This document shows, piece after piece, positions 1-11,282 of a stretch of DNA of 64,000 nucleotides. The notes under the pieces are model-generated. The model had not been told where the DNA came from. It ran no database searches and saw nothing but the letters and a program-made list of their open reading frames with translations. Numbering within the stretch: the first letter of the stretch is position 1; each line of letters starts with the position of its first letter. This stretch comes from Phaeotremella fagi. Taxonomy: Eukaryota; Basidiomycota; Tremellomycetes; Tremellales; Phaeotremellaceae. Location of the stretch: assembly GCA_001599715.1 (NCBI GenBank), contig BCHU01000007.1, positions 1,307,586 through 1,371,585 on the forward strand, in the 5' to 3' direction. Both the position numbers and the translations under genes were made by a program.

Positions 1-577
<577 letters not shown>

Positions 578-919
578 TTTGGTGTCCGTTTGGGTGATGA
601 TAATATGTATAAAATCAGTTGGATCGTTGGCTTTGGGACGGACTCGTTTTGGTCTTTGTTAAGTCTTGTTTGCGTATCTTCTGTCGATTCTCCGCTAAGT
701 GGCCCAGACCGGTGCCCTAAAAGAAGAATTCTAGCTGTGTCTTACATGCCAAGAGGTTCTGCTAATGCTTATACAGGCCTGAGGTACTGCCCCGTGAATG
801 AAAAATTCGTATCTCATTGTGGAAGGTACTTGTCAAGGTCATGCCAATAAAATACATTTCAATCAATTTGTTCGCTGATGAAAATCCAATTTAATACAGC
901 CACCATACTGTTCAAACAA
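578..919. other. Intergenic spacer between convergent 3' ends
   Basis: About 340 nt between the stop codons of RPT1 (plus) and the F-box gene (minus), so it should hold two 3' UTRs and polyadenylation sites. A short open frame at 590-850 has no recognisable domain. I see no other element. Confidence 0.6.
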
Positions 920-3097
920 CTATTCAAAACCCAACCCACTCCTAAAAGCTTCAGCATGATTAGCCCCACCACCCCTAAAAACGACCCATCCAGCTATATC
1001 CTGCAAATCCTCAAACCCAAGTGAAACGTACATCCCTTTACTTCCCAAATCGACGTTCTGACCTTCAACCAATGGCTCAGTCGCGTTTTCAATAAAATTA
1101 ACTCCCGATGGATGGGTGGAAATCGGTGAATGAAGTTGCGCTATCAATCTATCATTATCATTAGCTTTCTTTGTATTCCAAAGGTGGAGAGTCATTTACA
1201 TCATCGGTCCAACCCATCTCCGTCTTTTCCCCAGATTCTCATCCCATTCCGCCATCCTAGTCCCTTCCCCCGGATCCAAAACCCCACCCCAAACAGCTTC
1301 ATCACTCCATAAACGACCTTCATCATCGTCCTCCACTTCCGAATGATTTTGACGTGTATCATTCGGTCCCTTCATCTCTGGGTTATTTGGTTTAGGGGTA
1401 TGGTTGGGATAATTTTTATAAGAGTTTATTGGACGCGGGGTTTTGATTGATTTATACGGCTGACGATGTTTTTGGGGTTGGGGTTTGTTGGTGATGATTT
1501 CTGGATTTGGTGTTTGAGCTTCTGGTATTTCTTCTTCTTCTTTGGGATTTTCGTTGTGATTTGATTCCACTTTTTCGACTCCATGGGTGACACCAGTTTG
1601 AACAACACTCTGTTCGATCGGTTGAATCGTATTCGAACCAGATCTAGTACGTCCAAAACTCCATCTCCTCCTATTCTCATCAAACGACTCCCTACTCTTC
1701 ACAGCAGTCAACATACTCCCCAACCTACTTTGCGAGATTGAATCATTACTTCGTACAGAGGTGAGTGCGTGTCCGAACCTGGTCCCCGATGCAGATGGTG
1801 AGGTAGGTTCGTCGCTGGTTATCGTCGATCGTCTTCTTGGGATCAAATTCGTTAATGTCGTTCGTAAAGATGGAGATCCACTTGTTAGACCGTACGAAGT
1901 TGTAGTTGGACTTGAGGGTGAGAGGGATCTAACTAATGGGAAATAGGCTTCGGTGGTTGGACTGGTTGATGCCTGGGTTTGTTTTATTGGGATAGGTGAT
2001 GTTTGAGTGGTGGGTTCATAGGTGTTTTGATTTTCATATGGATCGATAACGTTTCGAAGTAACGGGGGATGAAGTAGGAGATGGGCGTTTGGATTCACAA
2101 AAAGAGATGGTTGAGCGTGAAGAACTCCTAGCGCTATTATCCGAATATCCTGGAGATGGAGAAGGACTCTGACTTGGGTTGGTTGGGCGGAGAAGTTGTT
2201 CTGATGTCTGCAGTGATATCAGCTTTGGTTCTTGATCATTATCATCGAGGTAAAGCTGCAAGATACTTACTTCAATTCGTCGTATATCTCGTATGGATCA
2301 AATAAACGTGAATAGATTCTGTTTATACTGGCAGATCCGTTTCTGTGTAGCGTAAGGAAGCGCTGGAATGCGTCAGCGGAAGTCGATTGCCCAAATCGAT
2401 TCAAAAGTTTGACCACCTACCGTCCAAGATTCCTCATGAGTACAACCAAGATTCCGATGCTCCAACCTCCCAAGGATTCTATACATCCCGTTCAGTTACT
2501 GATCAAAAACCAAGGTTAACGATTACAACAACTGACCTCAAAAAGATAGCTCTCCAACTATCATCCTTCGATTTATATCTCTTCCAACTCCTCAAAAATC
2601 TAATTTCAAAAGCAACCTTCCAAACCAATTCATCATCCCACGACCCCAACTCGAACCTCTCTAAAATCCATTTCGGTCGTGCTCTCACCAAAATCTCGAT
2701 GAACAAATGGTGATGAAAAGGTTCTGGTGGAAGGAACGATTTTAGAGTAGGTAGGATGGCTAGTTGTTTTGGATAGGGGGGTTGGGAAAGGTGGGATTGG
2801 ATTAGGGAGGGGAGGGGGGAGAGATGGGATTTGGTTAGGAGGAGGAGGGTTGTGGAGAGGGATAGGAAGGGGAGGAGAGTTGGGAAATCTAGATACCTGC
2901 GGGGGCGGGGGTTAGTCGTTGACTGGAATAGATGGGATGACTCACGATACTATCTGTGAAAGGATCTCTCCGGGTAGATCGAGTAGTTCGAGCGATCTTT
3001 TAACGGTTTTCCCTTTGTCAATCGGTTTCGTCGTTGGAGTTGAACTTTCTTCGGTTTCGGTTGCGGTGGCAAGCGGGACGTTGTCGTCGAGAGACAT
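920..3097 (-). CDS. F-box protein with long serine/proline-rich C-terminal region
   Basis: Predicted substrate adaptor of an SCF (Skp1-cullin-F-box) ubiquitin ligase. Exons in coding order: 3097-2946, 2896-2537, 2478-2421, 2362-2271, 2207-1200, 1148-920, giving 632 residues. The start is the first ATG, 40 codons before the F-box. The F-box (LLDLPGEILSQIVSYLDFPT, about residues 41-60) crosses intron 1. A structured region follows (LRILGRLEHRN, then INRIYSRLFDPYEIYDELK) and resembles the region after the F-box in fungal proteins of this kind. About 400 residues of Ser/Thr/Pro/Arg-rich low complexity come next, then a short globular tail (GMYVSLGFEDLQDIAGWVVF). The last intron (1199-1149) begins where a TAA falls in frame, so an ORF caller would split this gene in two. 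The substrate is unknown. Confidence 0.78.
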
Positions 3098-3418
3098 GGC
3101 GATGTGGTGTCTAGACAGGAGATCTCTCAGACGATATTAGCCTTATAGGTTCCATATCCCTCTATACCAATGTATACAAATGTTGGTGCTATTGCTGATA
3201 AAATGGTTTGTTACCACTCACTGGCTGAGATCGATGAGGAGTCGATTGGCGGTACACTTGAATCTGGGGCCCCATCCTTCCACTGCCACACTTAAATTTC
3301 GGAATTTGTCGCCTAAGTGATGACTTCACTTATCCATTTCTTCGAGATTTCTTCGATAACTTCTTCCATCTCTTCTGCCCAGATCAACCCACATCCTGCC
3401 CAGAGCAACCTTCTCAGA
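3098..3418. promoter_or_regulatory. Shared divergent promoter region (F-box gene / PAM17)
   Basis: About 320 nt separate the two start codons and must hold both promoters and 5' leaders. The ATG at 3317, in frame with PAM17, lies inside it, so the PAM17 start could be further upstream. I recognise no specific factor site. Confidence 0.5.
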
Positions 3419-4495
3419 ATGTCAAAATCCCTTTCAACAACTACGAAATCCTTCAAATCCCTAAGACCTCGAAACGCTTTATCAACCCTATCAAATCGAT
3501 TCGCTTCCACGTCCTCGTCCAGCTCAACCGAATCCTCACCTTCACCTTCGGCACTTCCACTGACATGGCCTAATTATCTATCTCTCAGACGACAACAGAG
3601 ACTTTGGTCGACTCTTACTACTGTCCCTACTACTTTTGCTGGGTTGTTTTTGGGCGGAGGGTATTTCGCGAGTTTGGAATCGGATCCGACGCAGTTGATT
3701 ATGGGGGTTGAGCCTATGTGAGTGGATGTTCTTTTGTTTGAGGTAGTGTCTTTTGGGGGAAATGGTGTTTATTTTAATGAGTTAAGATGATTGCTTTCTT
3801 TGGGATTTCCTTGATCTGTGTCTTGTACTTTTACTGACATCGATACCCTAGGTTCGTTTATGGAGGTGCAACGTAAGTCTACCGATCAATTATCACTTGA
3901 ATCAAACCGTCACTAAATTCAACTCCGCGCAAAACAGACTAGGATGCATGGGTAAGTAAAAACATCAACAATCTACAATCAACCCTCCCACCCTTTGAAC
4001 TTGATCGTGCTAAATCCCCTCTCCCACAGCTCTCGGTTACCTCCTAGGTCCAACAGTCGGTTCCTCACTCTTCTCAATGACACATCCAACCCTCTCACGA
4101 GGTAACCCTGCACCTCTTGAGGTTATGGATCGAGAATTCTATCATAGAATACAGAGGAATAGGGTTGATCCTAGTTTCCAGAGTGTTAATAATCCAGCTC
4201 CTGATTTCTACGGTGAGAAGGTGGGTGGATTGGGTTTCTAGGAGGGGATTCTAGATTTACTGATGATTGTCTTTTGTTTTTGCCTCCTCCACTTATTTGG
4301 TCTCTCTACGGATATGTTGCCCATCTTTACGAAATTTCATCTGAACTCATTCTCACGATTTGATTTCCACTTTCAACTACCCTTTGTTCACCCCTGTAGA
4401 TCGTATCACTCTCTACGTATCGTCGATGGCTAAGGGATCAATCTGCTTACAAAAGAAAAGCGATGCACGGAGTACCAGGTGAGGAGGAGGAGTAA
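3419..4495 (+). CDS. PAM17: Presequence translocase-associated motor subunit Pam17
   Basis: Pam17 is an inner-membrane subunit of the TIM23 import motor that drives preproteins into the mitochondrial matrix. Exons: 3419-3717, 3852-3872, 3938-3951, 4030-4220, 4400-4495, giving 206 residues, usual for the family. Visible: a Ser/Arg-rich mitochondrial presequence at about residues 1-50, the family segment TWPNYLSLRRQQRLWST, two membrane spans (PTTFAGLFLGGGYFASL and GCMALGYLLGPTVGSSLF) and the conserved end (NRVDPSFQSVNNPAPDFYGE, then YRRWLRDQSAYKRKA). I chose the ATG next to the presequence; an in-frame ATG at 3317 would add 34 residues. Exon 3 is only 14 nt. It is divergent from the F-box gene over a spacer of about 320 nt. 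Confidence 0.93.
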
Positions 4496-4908
4496 GTGGT
4501 GGCAGATGAACGCAGTGGTAAAGGCAAAAGGCGAAGGTGTAGGGTTCACTGCCAGTCGTGCTGGGTAGGCGAATTCCATCTATGACTGCGTGATTGAGAG
4601 GGAGGATACTGGAACTATGAAGCAGATTGTTTACCTATGCATATACATCTATACAACACCTTCCTACCTATAATTACGATCTGACCTCTATCTTTAATCT
4701 GATTGGTTGATTGAGTTAGTGTCCGATTACTTCCGCCACAAAATACTTACACCGCGATCGTCCGCAAGAGACCACATCGACATCCAACATCTACATCTAC
4801 ATTCACATCTCTTCTCTTGACCATCAACAGCAAAGCAAAGCATATCTCATAGCCAGCTAGAGCAACCACGAACCAACACCAACAGACATCACCACTCATC
4901 CACGAAAA
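4496..4908. promoter_or_regulatory. PAM17 3' region and SDH2 promoter/leader
   Basis: About 410 nt between two genes on the same strand. The last 150 nt are rich in CA/ACA runs (acatctacatctacattcac), a composition common in 5' leaders here. No other element seen. Confidence 0.45.
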
Positions 4909-6147
4909 ATGATTCGATCAACACTCCTCCGCACTTCCCTCAACCTCCCTTCATCCAGTGTTCATGGATACTCCATCGCCCCCGTAGCCAGAGCATTCTC
5001 AGCAACAGCTTCGACTCATTTCGCTCAACCTACTGAAACTCCTGAGAAGAAGATGAAGGAATTTAAAGTGTATCGATGGGTAGGTTCCTGTTTCGATTGC
5101 AAGATTCTCCCCTTGTTCGATCGAGACTTACCCACTCATAGAACCCCGATACACCAACTGAGAAACCTAAACTCCAATCTTACTCTGTCGATCTCGCTCA
5201 ATGTGGACCAATGATGTTAGACGCTTTGGTAAGTGAATTCAATCGCGATTCACTTAAAAACATTGACTAACGTTAACTGCTCAGATCAAAATCAAAAACG
5301 AAATCGATCCAACATTGACATTCAGACGTTCATGTCGTGAAGGGATCTGTGGTTCCTGCGCGATGAACATTGATGGTGTTAATACTTTAGCTTGTCTCTG
5401 TAGAATCGAGAAGGATACTACTAAGACTACAAAAGTTTATCCTTTACCTCATAGTAGGTCCACCTCAAAATCATTCAGATCCATAAACTTATATCACTCT
5501 AGTGTATGTCGTTAAAGACGTCGTAGCCGATCTTACATTATTCTAGTAAGTCCTTACTCCATTCTCAGGAGAAGACACCCCCGTTTAACAGACACCCTAG
5601 CAAACAATACAAATCCATCGAACCATTCTTGAAAAACGATAACCCACCTGCTCAAGGTGAATTCCTTCAATCACCAGAGGACAGAAAGAAACTTGATGGA
5701 ATGTACGAATGTATTCTGTGTGCTTGTTGTTCGACTTCTTGTCCTTCTTATTGGTGGAACCAGGGTGAGTCTAGCATCGATAATTCTTTTTTCTATGAAA
5801 ATCCCTGATAATTTTGGTTTAGATGAATACCTCGGTCCTGCTTCTTTGATGGCTGCATACAGATGGATGGCTGATTCAAGAGTAAATTCAGTTTCTAGAT
5901 TGTTACCACCTGAAAACTGACAACCCACAGGATTCATACGGCGCTCAAAGAAAGGAAAAGATGCAAAACACTTTATCGTTATACAGATGTCACACGATTT
6001 TCAACGTATGTCCTTCTTCCATCTACATTCAAACAAACGAATAACTGATTGATGAATCACCGGTAGTGCTCCCGAACTTGTCCAAAAGGTTTGAACCCTG
6101 CTATGGCGATTGCCAAGATGAAATTGGAAATGGCTACCGAATCGTAA
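4909..6147 (+). CDS. SDH2: Succinate dehydrogenase iron-sulfur subunit (SDHB)
   Basis: Iron-sulfur subunit of respiratory complex II, on the matrix side of the inner membrane; it passes electrons from the flavoprotein SDHA to ubiquinone. Eight exons: 4909-5079, 5142-5228, 5285-5453, 5503-5545, 5601-5764, 5823-5881, 5931-6005, 6067-6147; 282 residues. An Arg/Ser-rich mitochondrial presequence fills about residues 1-40. The [2Fe-2S] motif is [10 protein letters not shown] followed by LACLC. The [4Fe-4S] motif is [12 protein letters not shown]. The third cluster uses CHTIFNC and SRTCPKG. The histidine of CHTIFNC, which is replaced in carboxin-resistant fungi, is present. Spliced joins restore the family sequence exactly. 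Length is normal and no lesion is seen. Confidence 0.97.
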
Positions 6148-6780
6148 TCGTAATCGAGTTACAGGACGAGATTGATTTTTAGGATTTGATGATTTATTAC
6201 TTTTATTACGAGATGTTTTGTATGCATTTCACCGTATCTTCAAACTATGTTCTGCTTGTTTGTCGGCGAGTCAAGAAATGGGAATCGACGATCATTCACT
6301 GGACAAAACGATCCAAGTGAATTAAGCCCAACATGTCACCGTTTGTTCACTACATCTGACGATACTCCTGTATTTCCCACTGATCTCTGTAGCAGGACCA
6401 AAAGAATTGATCAAAGAGGTTTTCAGTAAACCCAAACGAGCCCTTAGCAGAGAAATAAAACCGCCCGGATCTCAAAGCTTCACGGTATCCTCATTCTACG
6501 AAGACTTTTTTTTCAGTTGCCATTCATGCTCGAGTCGATTTACAGTGAGCAACAAAGGAGATTGCATTACTGAGAGGGAAACTCTGTCGTTCTTGTTTCT
6601 TGGAATTGAAGACTTGAGGTGCACACCCATAGCTCCTTACTTTTATCATGTAAGAAAAGGTTCTCTTCAGAAATGAATTGCATAACAACTACTAAAGTAT
6701 GTACATAAAGATATCACTAACTAAAATCCAAGCTATCCAACCAAGTTTTTTAACCAAACTGAAATCCTATTGAAACTCAA
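6148..6780. other. Intergenic spacer, convergent
   Basis: About 630 nt between the 3' ends of SDH2 and the orphan gene at 6781. Open frames at 6247-6429 and 6407-6676 show no domain and no splice support. I see nothing else convincing here. Confidence 0.5.
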
Positions 6781-7413
6781 CTATTGAGAAGCCGAGGACT
6801 CATCAATATTGAGTCTCAGGGTGACAAGGAACTTGCCTCCATCAAATTGAGGATCATTGGGAAGGAATACACATTCTTCATCCATAACATTAACACCACC
6901 CGGAAGATAGAACCCACTAGTGTTAGACTCTAAACCACGTCGAGACCTGTTATGAAGCTTCCACTCATGTTTATCAAACTCTGCTTTGAATTCACTCATC
7001 AGTTCTTTCTTTATGGTTTTCCTATCTGATTCTTGTGATTTGAAAACCAAACTCTCTGGTGGATTTGGTTTTTGTTTAGAACAGGTTGTTTTACTGAGGA
7101 CATAGATAAATTCTAAAGTACAGCTAGCCTCTCTATCAGTAGCACCTTTGATTTTTTGATCCTCGTCCCATGAATAGGCTGACCCGTCTGCATAGTCGTC
7201 TTGAATATATTTGACTGGGAATTTTACACTCTGATAAGGATTTGAAATATCAGTAACAGTACTGTCTCTTCTAAAATAGATAAAATCAGAATGCTCTTGA
7301 TCATCTCTTTGAAGTGTGACTTGATCACCGTTCTGTGTGAACCTACTTAACATATACTGGACTGCTCTATTTGCAGTATCGGAATCGTAAACGTAAACTG
7401 TTTGATAACCCAT
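6781..7413 (-). CDS. Orphan protein, possible distant member of the 10.3-12.2 kb family
   Basis: Single-exon frame of 210 residues that I cannot place in a known family. The start is an ATG in a good leader context. It has no signal peptide or membrane span. Predicted content is mixed beta with a charged Lys/Glu helix at about residues 130-150 (KTIKKELMSEFKAEF). Its opening (YQTVYVYDSD, then AVQYMLSRF) and a central LEF segment can be lined up by eye with the two proteins encoded at 10277 and 11283 (YLLGEDG, then VFTNLITSF; VLEF). It may therefore be a third, diverged copy. That link is inference. Confidence 0.6.
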   Translation of the reverse strand: MGYQTVYVYDSDTANRAVQYMLSRFTQNGDQVTLQRDDQEHSDFIYFRRDSTVTDISNPYQSVKFPVKYIQDDYADGSAYSWDEDQKIKGATDREASCTLEFIYVLSKTTCSKQKPNPPESLVFKSQESDRKTIKKELMSEFKAEFDKHEWKLHNRSRRGLESNTSGFYLPGGVNVMDEECVFLPNDPQFDGGKFLVTLRLNIDESSASQ

Positions 7414-8071
7414 TGTATTGTTTGTGTTGATATGAAAGAGGATTTTTGGAAAAGATTGTTCCGGATCTGTATTGTTGGGGATGAATGTAAAAAAGGAAAG
7501 AGTGACCTGCCGTGTCCTTCATTAAATGGTTGACTTGTTATTGTTTGGAAGGCTCACATTTTATGATATGACTTTATTTGTGCGGATGGTGTAAACAATG
7601 AAAGGGGAACTCATACAAAGGGTACTCGATTCTTGCTGTAGGGACTGTCTTTTCATGGCAGCTAAATTCACTTTATGTGTGCGGTGAACCAAGCCAAGTA
7701 ATATAGCTCACCCTCCAGAACCTCACGAGTTCGCCAGCAACAATAATCAGCATGGTTTGCGATTTGGTGTTGTGTGAGATGGGGAAGAGGTTTCTGCAAC
7801 GTTCACTAAATTGACATCCTAAGACAGATCGCATTGCTTGCAAGATATTTTGAAGCTCTAGTCACTGTTCATCAGACTTCGTCGTGGAGTGTAACTTATG
7901 TAAAGTTTGGTTGGCTCTAACTCCATGTCAATCGTGACTTTCTCTTCATCAAGAGTTTCAAATGATTTGAGAGTGGTGACTAACCATCCGGTTCTGATCC
8001 GATACGGAAAAGAGCGATAGAAAGCTTATCGAATCCATCTAATCGTTCTTCTCAAACACTTCATCCACGAT
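7414..8071. promoter_or_regulatory. Divergent promoter region (orphan 6781 / GGT-family gene)
   Basis: About 660 nt with no gene I can support. It must carry both promoters. It is rich in short T runs, and I recognise no defined site. Confidence 0.45.
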
Positions 8072-10211
8072 ATGGTCGCAATCAAACCTAAATCAGGAGC
8101 TGTGGTCTCCGAACAGAAGTTAGCATCCCAGATAGGTACCCAGATACTTCAACAAGGAGGAAACGCAGTGGACGCGCTGATAGCAACTTGTCTCGCTGTC
8201 AATACTTTATGCCCTTATCATTCTGATATTGGTGGGGGTGGCTTCGCTATTGTACGAGACAAAGAAGGGAACTATGAAAGTTATGATTTCAGACATACGG
8301 CACCTGTGAGTTCTGATTTCGTTGTTCTGCGTTATTCGCTGAGATGATTTTAGGCGGCAGCTACTAGTAAATGGTATCTTGACAAAAGTACTGAAATTGG
8401 TGGACCAGCGGTTGCTGTACCAGGTGAAATCAGGGGTCTTGAAGCTTTACACAAAAGTCATGGATCTTTACCATGGGCACAATTATTTCAACCTAGCATA
8501 AAACTCGCCAGGGATGGAATGATTGTTGGAGGGGATCTCGACGTTGTAAGTTTGGTTCAATTGATTCCGAAAGCACGCTAATTCATTCAGTTTCTACGAA
8601 GATCATGTGTCCCTCCAGGAGCAGACACGATAGCTGGATCTTGGATAGAACAAGATCCACAAATGGTTGCGACTCTCACGAAAGATGGTAAAACCTTACC
8701 GATAGGTTCGACATGGTATCGACCAAATTTTGCCAAATGTTTAGAGAAAATTGCGAATGAAGGAGCAGATGCTTTTTATCAAGGGGAGATCGCTGGAGGT
8801 ATCGTTAAGGCAGTACAGGGACGTGGAGGACTCATGACTTTGGACGATTTAAAGAGTGAGTCTATAGAATTAAGCTTGCTTGTTGCACTGTCTGATTTCG
8901 ATAGATTACAAATGTCGCCAGAACACTCCTCTGTATGCTGATTATCACGGCTATAAACTGTATACGGTACCAGCACCAGCTTCTGGAGCAATTTGGTTAT
9001 CAGCCATGGGCACTCTGTCACATTTTGAACCTACTTCTTCAGGCAGTATCATTGATCTTCATCGTTTGACAGAAGCGTTAAGAGTGAGTTTATTCTTGAA
9101 GTTACGCTAACTTGCGTTTCAAGCTTGCATATGGTCAGCGTACCTACCTTGGTGATCCCTCTTTCGTTCCAGGATTGGCTGAAGCTCAACAAAGATGGAT
9201 CTCTCCAGAGAGTACAGCGAAAAGAGCCAAGATGGTCTCGGACGATCACACGTTCCCACCTGAATACTATAAACCGATTGGGTAAGTCTTTCAAAAATGA
9301 TTATTTAGTAGATATGGATACGATTTATTGATGCTGTCACCTAGCATCGAAATCAAGGAAGATAACGGAACTTCCAATATCACATGTGCAGATTCTGATG
9401 GAATGGTGATTTCGATCACGACCACTATCGGTTTAGATTTTGGATCGCAAATCATGGTTCCAGAATTTGGGATGATCCTCAACGACTCCATGGATGATTT
9501 TTCTGTCGAAGGTAGATCTAACGGGACAGGTTATGAGCCTAGTCCAGCAAACTATGGTAAGGCATTTACTACCAACATTTTGTTGTTCCTACTGAGTATC
9601 GTATAGTGTTTGGCGGAAAACGACCCCTTTCTTCAAGTTGCCCTTATATCATTGAAAATGATAAAGGTCAAGTTGTATTCGCTGGTGGATCGGCGGGTGG
9701 AAGTACTATCATCTCAGCTAATACTCAAGTCGCTCGTAATGCCCTGGTAAGTCGTTGACTATCTAAGATAAAGGTTATGTTCCAACTGAAATCGTTTATA
9801 GGACTACGGGATGTCGGCTGGTGAGTTTGATCAGCTAGAGATACAATACAAGAAACGTGCTGAAGAGAACTTGTAACAGCCGAAGCTCTTCGAACTTCAA
9901 GATTACATAACCAAATCCTTCCGAACGTATCTCAGATAGAACGAGCTTCTGTGACTGGTGATAAGAGGGTTGATGGCTTTACTGAAGAGCAGGCGGAAGG
10001 ATTACGTGCAAAGGGTCATCAATTGGAATGGGTTGATAGTAAGTACAATACGAACCCTTTGTTACGACTGGAGTGGCTAATCATCGCATCTGCAGAAAAT
10101 AGAAGTACACCTTGTGCGATGCGCTTCTTTGTAGGTGAAGATGGCAGACCGGATTGGGAACCTAGTGGGGATCCTCGTAAATTTGATGCTGGTGGAGCTG
10201 TGACTCGGTAG
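8072..10211 (+). CDS. Gamma-glutamyltransferase-family Ntn hydrolase
   Basis: Member of the gamma-glutamyltranspeptidase family, which self-cleaves into two subunits and hydrolyses or transfers gamma-glutamyl groups, classically of glutathione. Ten exons: 8072-8305, 8354-8545, 8591-8855, 8905-9083, 9124-9281, 9345-9556, 9607-9746, 9803-9821, 9880-10038, 10096-10211; 557 residues. The arginine of DFRHTAP (about R74) matches the substrate carboxylate-binding Arg. The predicted nucleophile is the Thr of GTSNITC (about T352), with ITTTI, NDSMDDF and GKRPLSSS following as expected for the small subunit. The N-terminus has no signal peptide or anchor, unlike classical vacuolar or secreted fungal GGTs, so a cytosolic enzyme or a GGT relative such as an oxamate-amidohydrolase-like protein is possible. 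Substrate not determined. Confidence 0.88.
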
Positions 10212-10276
10212 ATTACATCCGGTACATTATCATATGGAATAGTGATTCGACGCAACATATGTACAATACTACCTCC

Positions 10277-11011
10277 CTAATAACCCCTACGTGACCTTTT
10301 GTTTGGCCCAGTGTAAACGTCTTCGATTTCATAGAGATAAACCGCATTCATGAAGATTTCAGCGTGTAGTGTAGTTTCTACCTTCTCGGGCCTTCCATCA
10401 GTCGAGAAAGTCCCTCTTACACTCTGAATGACTAAAGGAAAATAACCACCCCTGCAGTATGATACTACGTATAGAACCTTGTCGCTGAGTCCCCTCTCTC
10501 TTTGTGTGTTTAAAATATCTTGAAGAGACTCAGTGAGACTTGTTTCAAACATATTCATGTCTGGTTGAAATAACCAACTTCGACCTTCCCCATTTCCACT
10601 CTTCATATCTTCAACCATGAGAGAGAATATTTGTTCAGTACCATTTGAGTCTGAACCGTGGATATCTGAAAACTCTAGTACACCTTCCCATTTCGCAGGT
10701 AATGTGCTTCGATAGCCTGTGACTTCTGTACCGTTGACATACGCAGTACTCAAATCACGAGTACCAAATGAAGGAAACCAACCTTCTGGGATATTTCCAA
10801 AAGTCCAGTTTCTGGGGAGTACCATGCTATCCGAGATTTTGGGTCTGAACTCGATTCCGTCTTTCAACTGATTTTTAAAGGAGGTGATGAGGTTGGTGAA
10901 AACGGATTCTGGTGTACCGTCTTCTCCTAGAAGGTAAGAATCTTCTTCGTGATCTCCGATAGGTGATGGAAATTTACGGAGTTCTTCATCGAGGTCGTAT
11001 TGCTCACTCAT
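10277..11011 (-). CDS. Orphan protein, tandem paralog A
   Basis: Single-exon gene of 244 residues with no recognised domain. It is clearly related to the next gene on the same strand (11283-12173). The two share the blocks YLLGEDG / YLFGEDT, NWTFGNIPEGWFPSFG / GWTFNDIPDDWYPLYG, KWEGVLEF / KWDAKIQF, SWLFQP / SWEFTP and FETSL / FETHI in the same order. There is no signal peptide or membrane span. The 3' end lies 65 nt from the convergent GGT-family gene. The aromatic-rich conserved centre suggests a folded domain of about 200 residues. Function unknown; probably a lineage-restricted family. Confidence 0.7.
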   Translation of the reverse strand: MSEQYDLDEELRKFPSPIGDHEEDSYLLGEDGTPESVFTNLITSFKNQLKDGIEFRPKISDSMVLPRNWTFGNIPEGWFPSFGTRDLSTAYVNGTEVTGYRSTLPAKWEGVLEFSDIHGSDSNGTEQIFSLMVEDMKSGNGEGRSWLFQPDMNMFETSLTESLQDILNTQRERGLSDKVLYVVSYCRGGYFPLVIQSVRGTFSTDGRPEKVETTLHAEIFMNAVYLYEIEDVYTGPNKRSRRGY

Positions 11012-11282
11012 TTCTGTGTTGAGATTGGATGTCTTTGTCTCGTATATATCGAATTTCTAGACTTTGATTGGAGTGAAGTATATTCTTTGGAGTTAGTTGT
11101 GACTCGCTGAAGGTGTTTTCTGTACTTGAACAGTGCATTGACACAAAGGATGTTTGGAAGTCTTTGTGTGCATTTATCGGCCTTCGTGCTTCTTTTTCTC
11201 GCAATTTATACAAAGATGTAAAGTACAGTACAGTATGATATTCAATCTTGTATTTATAACATCTCGGAACTTGGTCAGGACA

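Noticed and set aside
590..850. Open frame of 86 codons after RPT1
   Set aside because: No domain, lies in the spacer between two 3' ends and has ordinary spacer composition.
2387..2713. 108-codon plus-strand frame that looks protein-like
   Set aside because: It is antisense to exons 2 and 3 of the F-box gene, which explains its regular composition.
6247..6676. Two overlapping short frames between SDH2 and the 6781 gene
   Set aside because: No domain or splice support; length is expected by chance.
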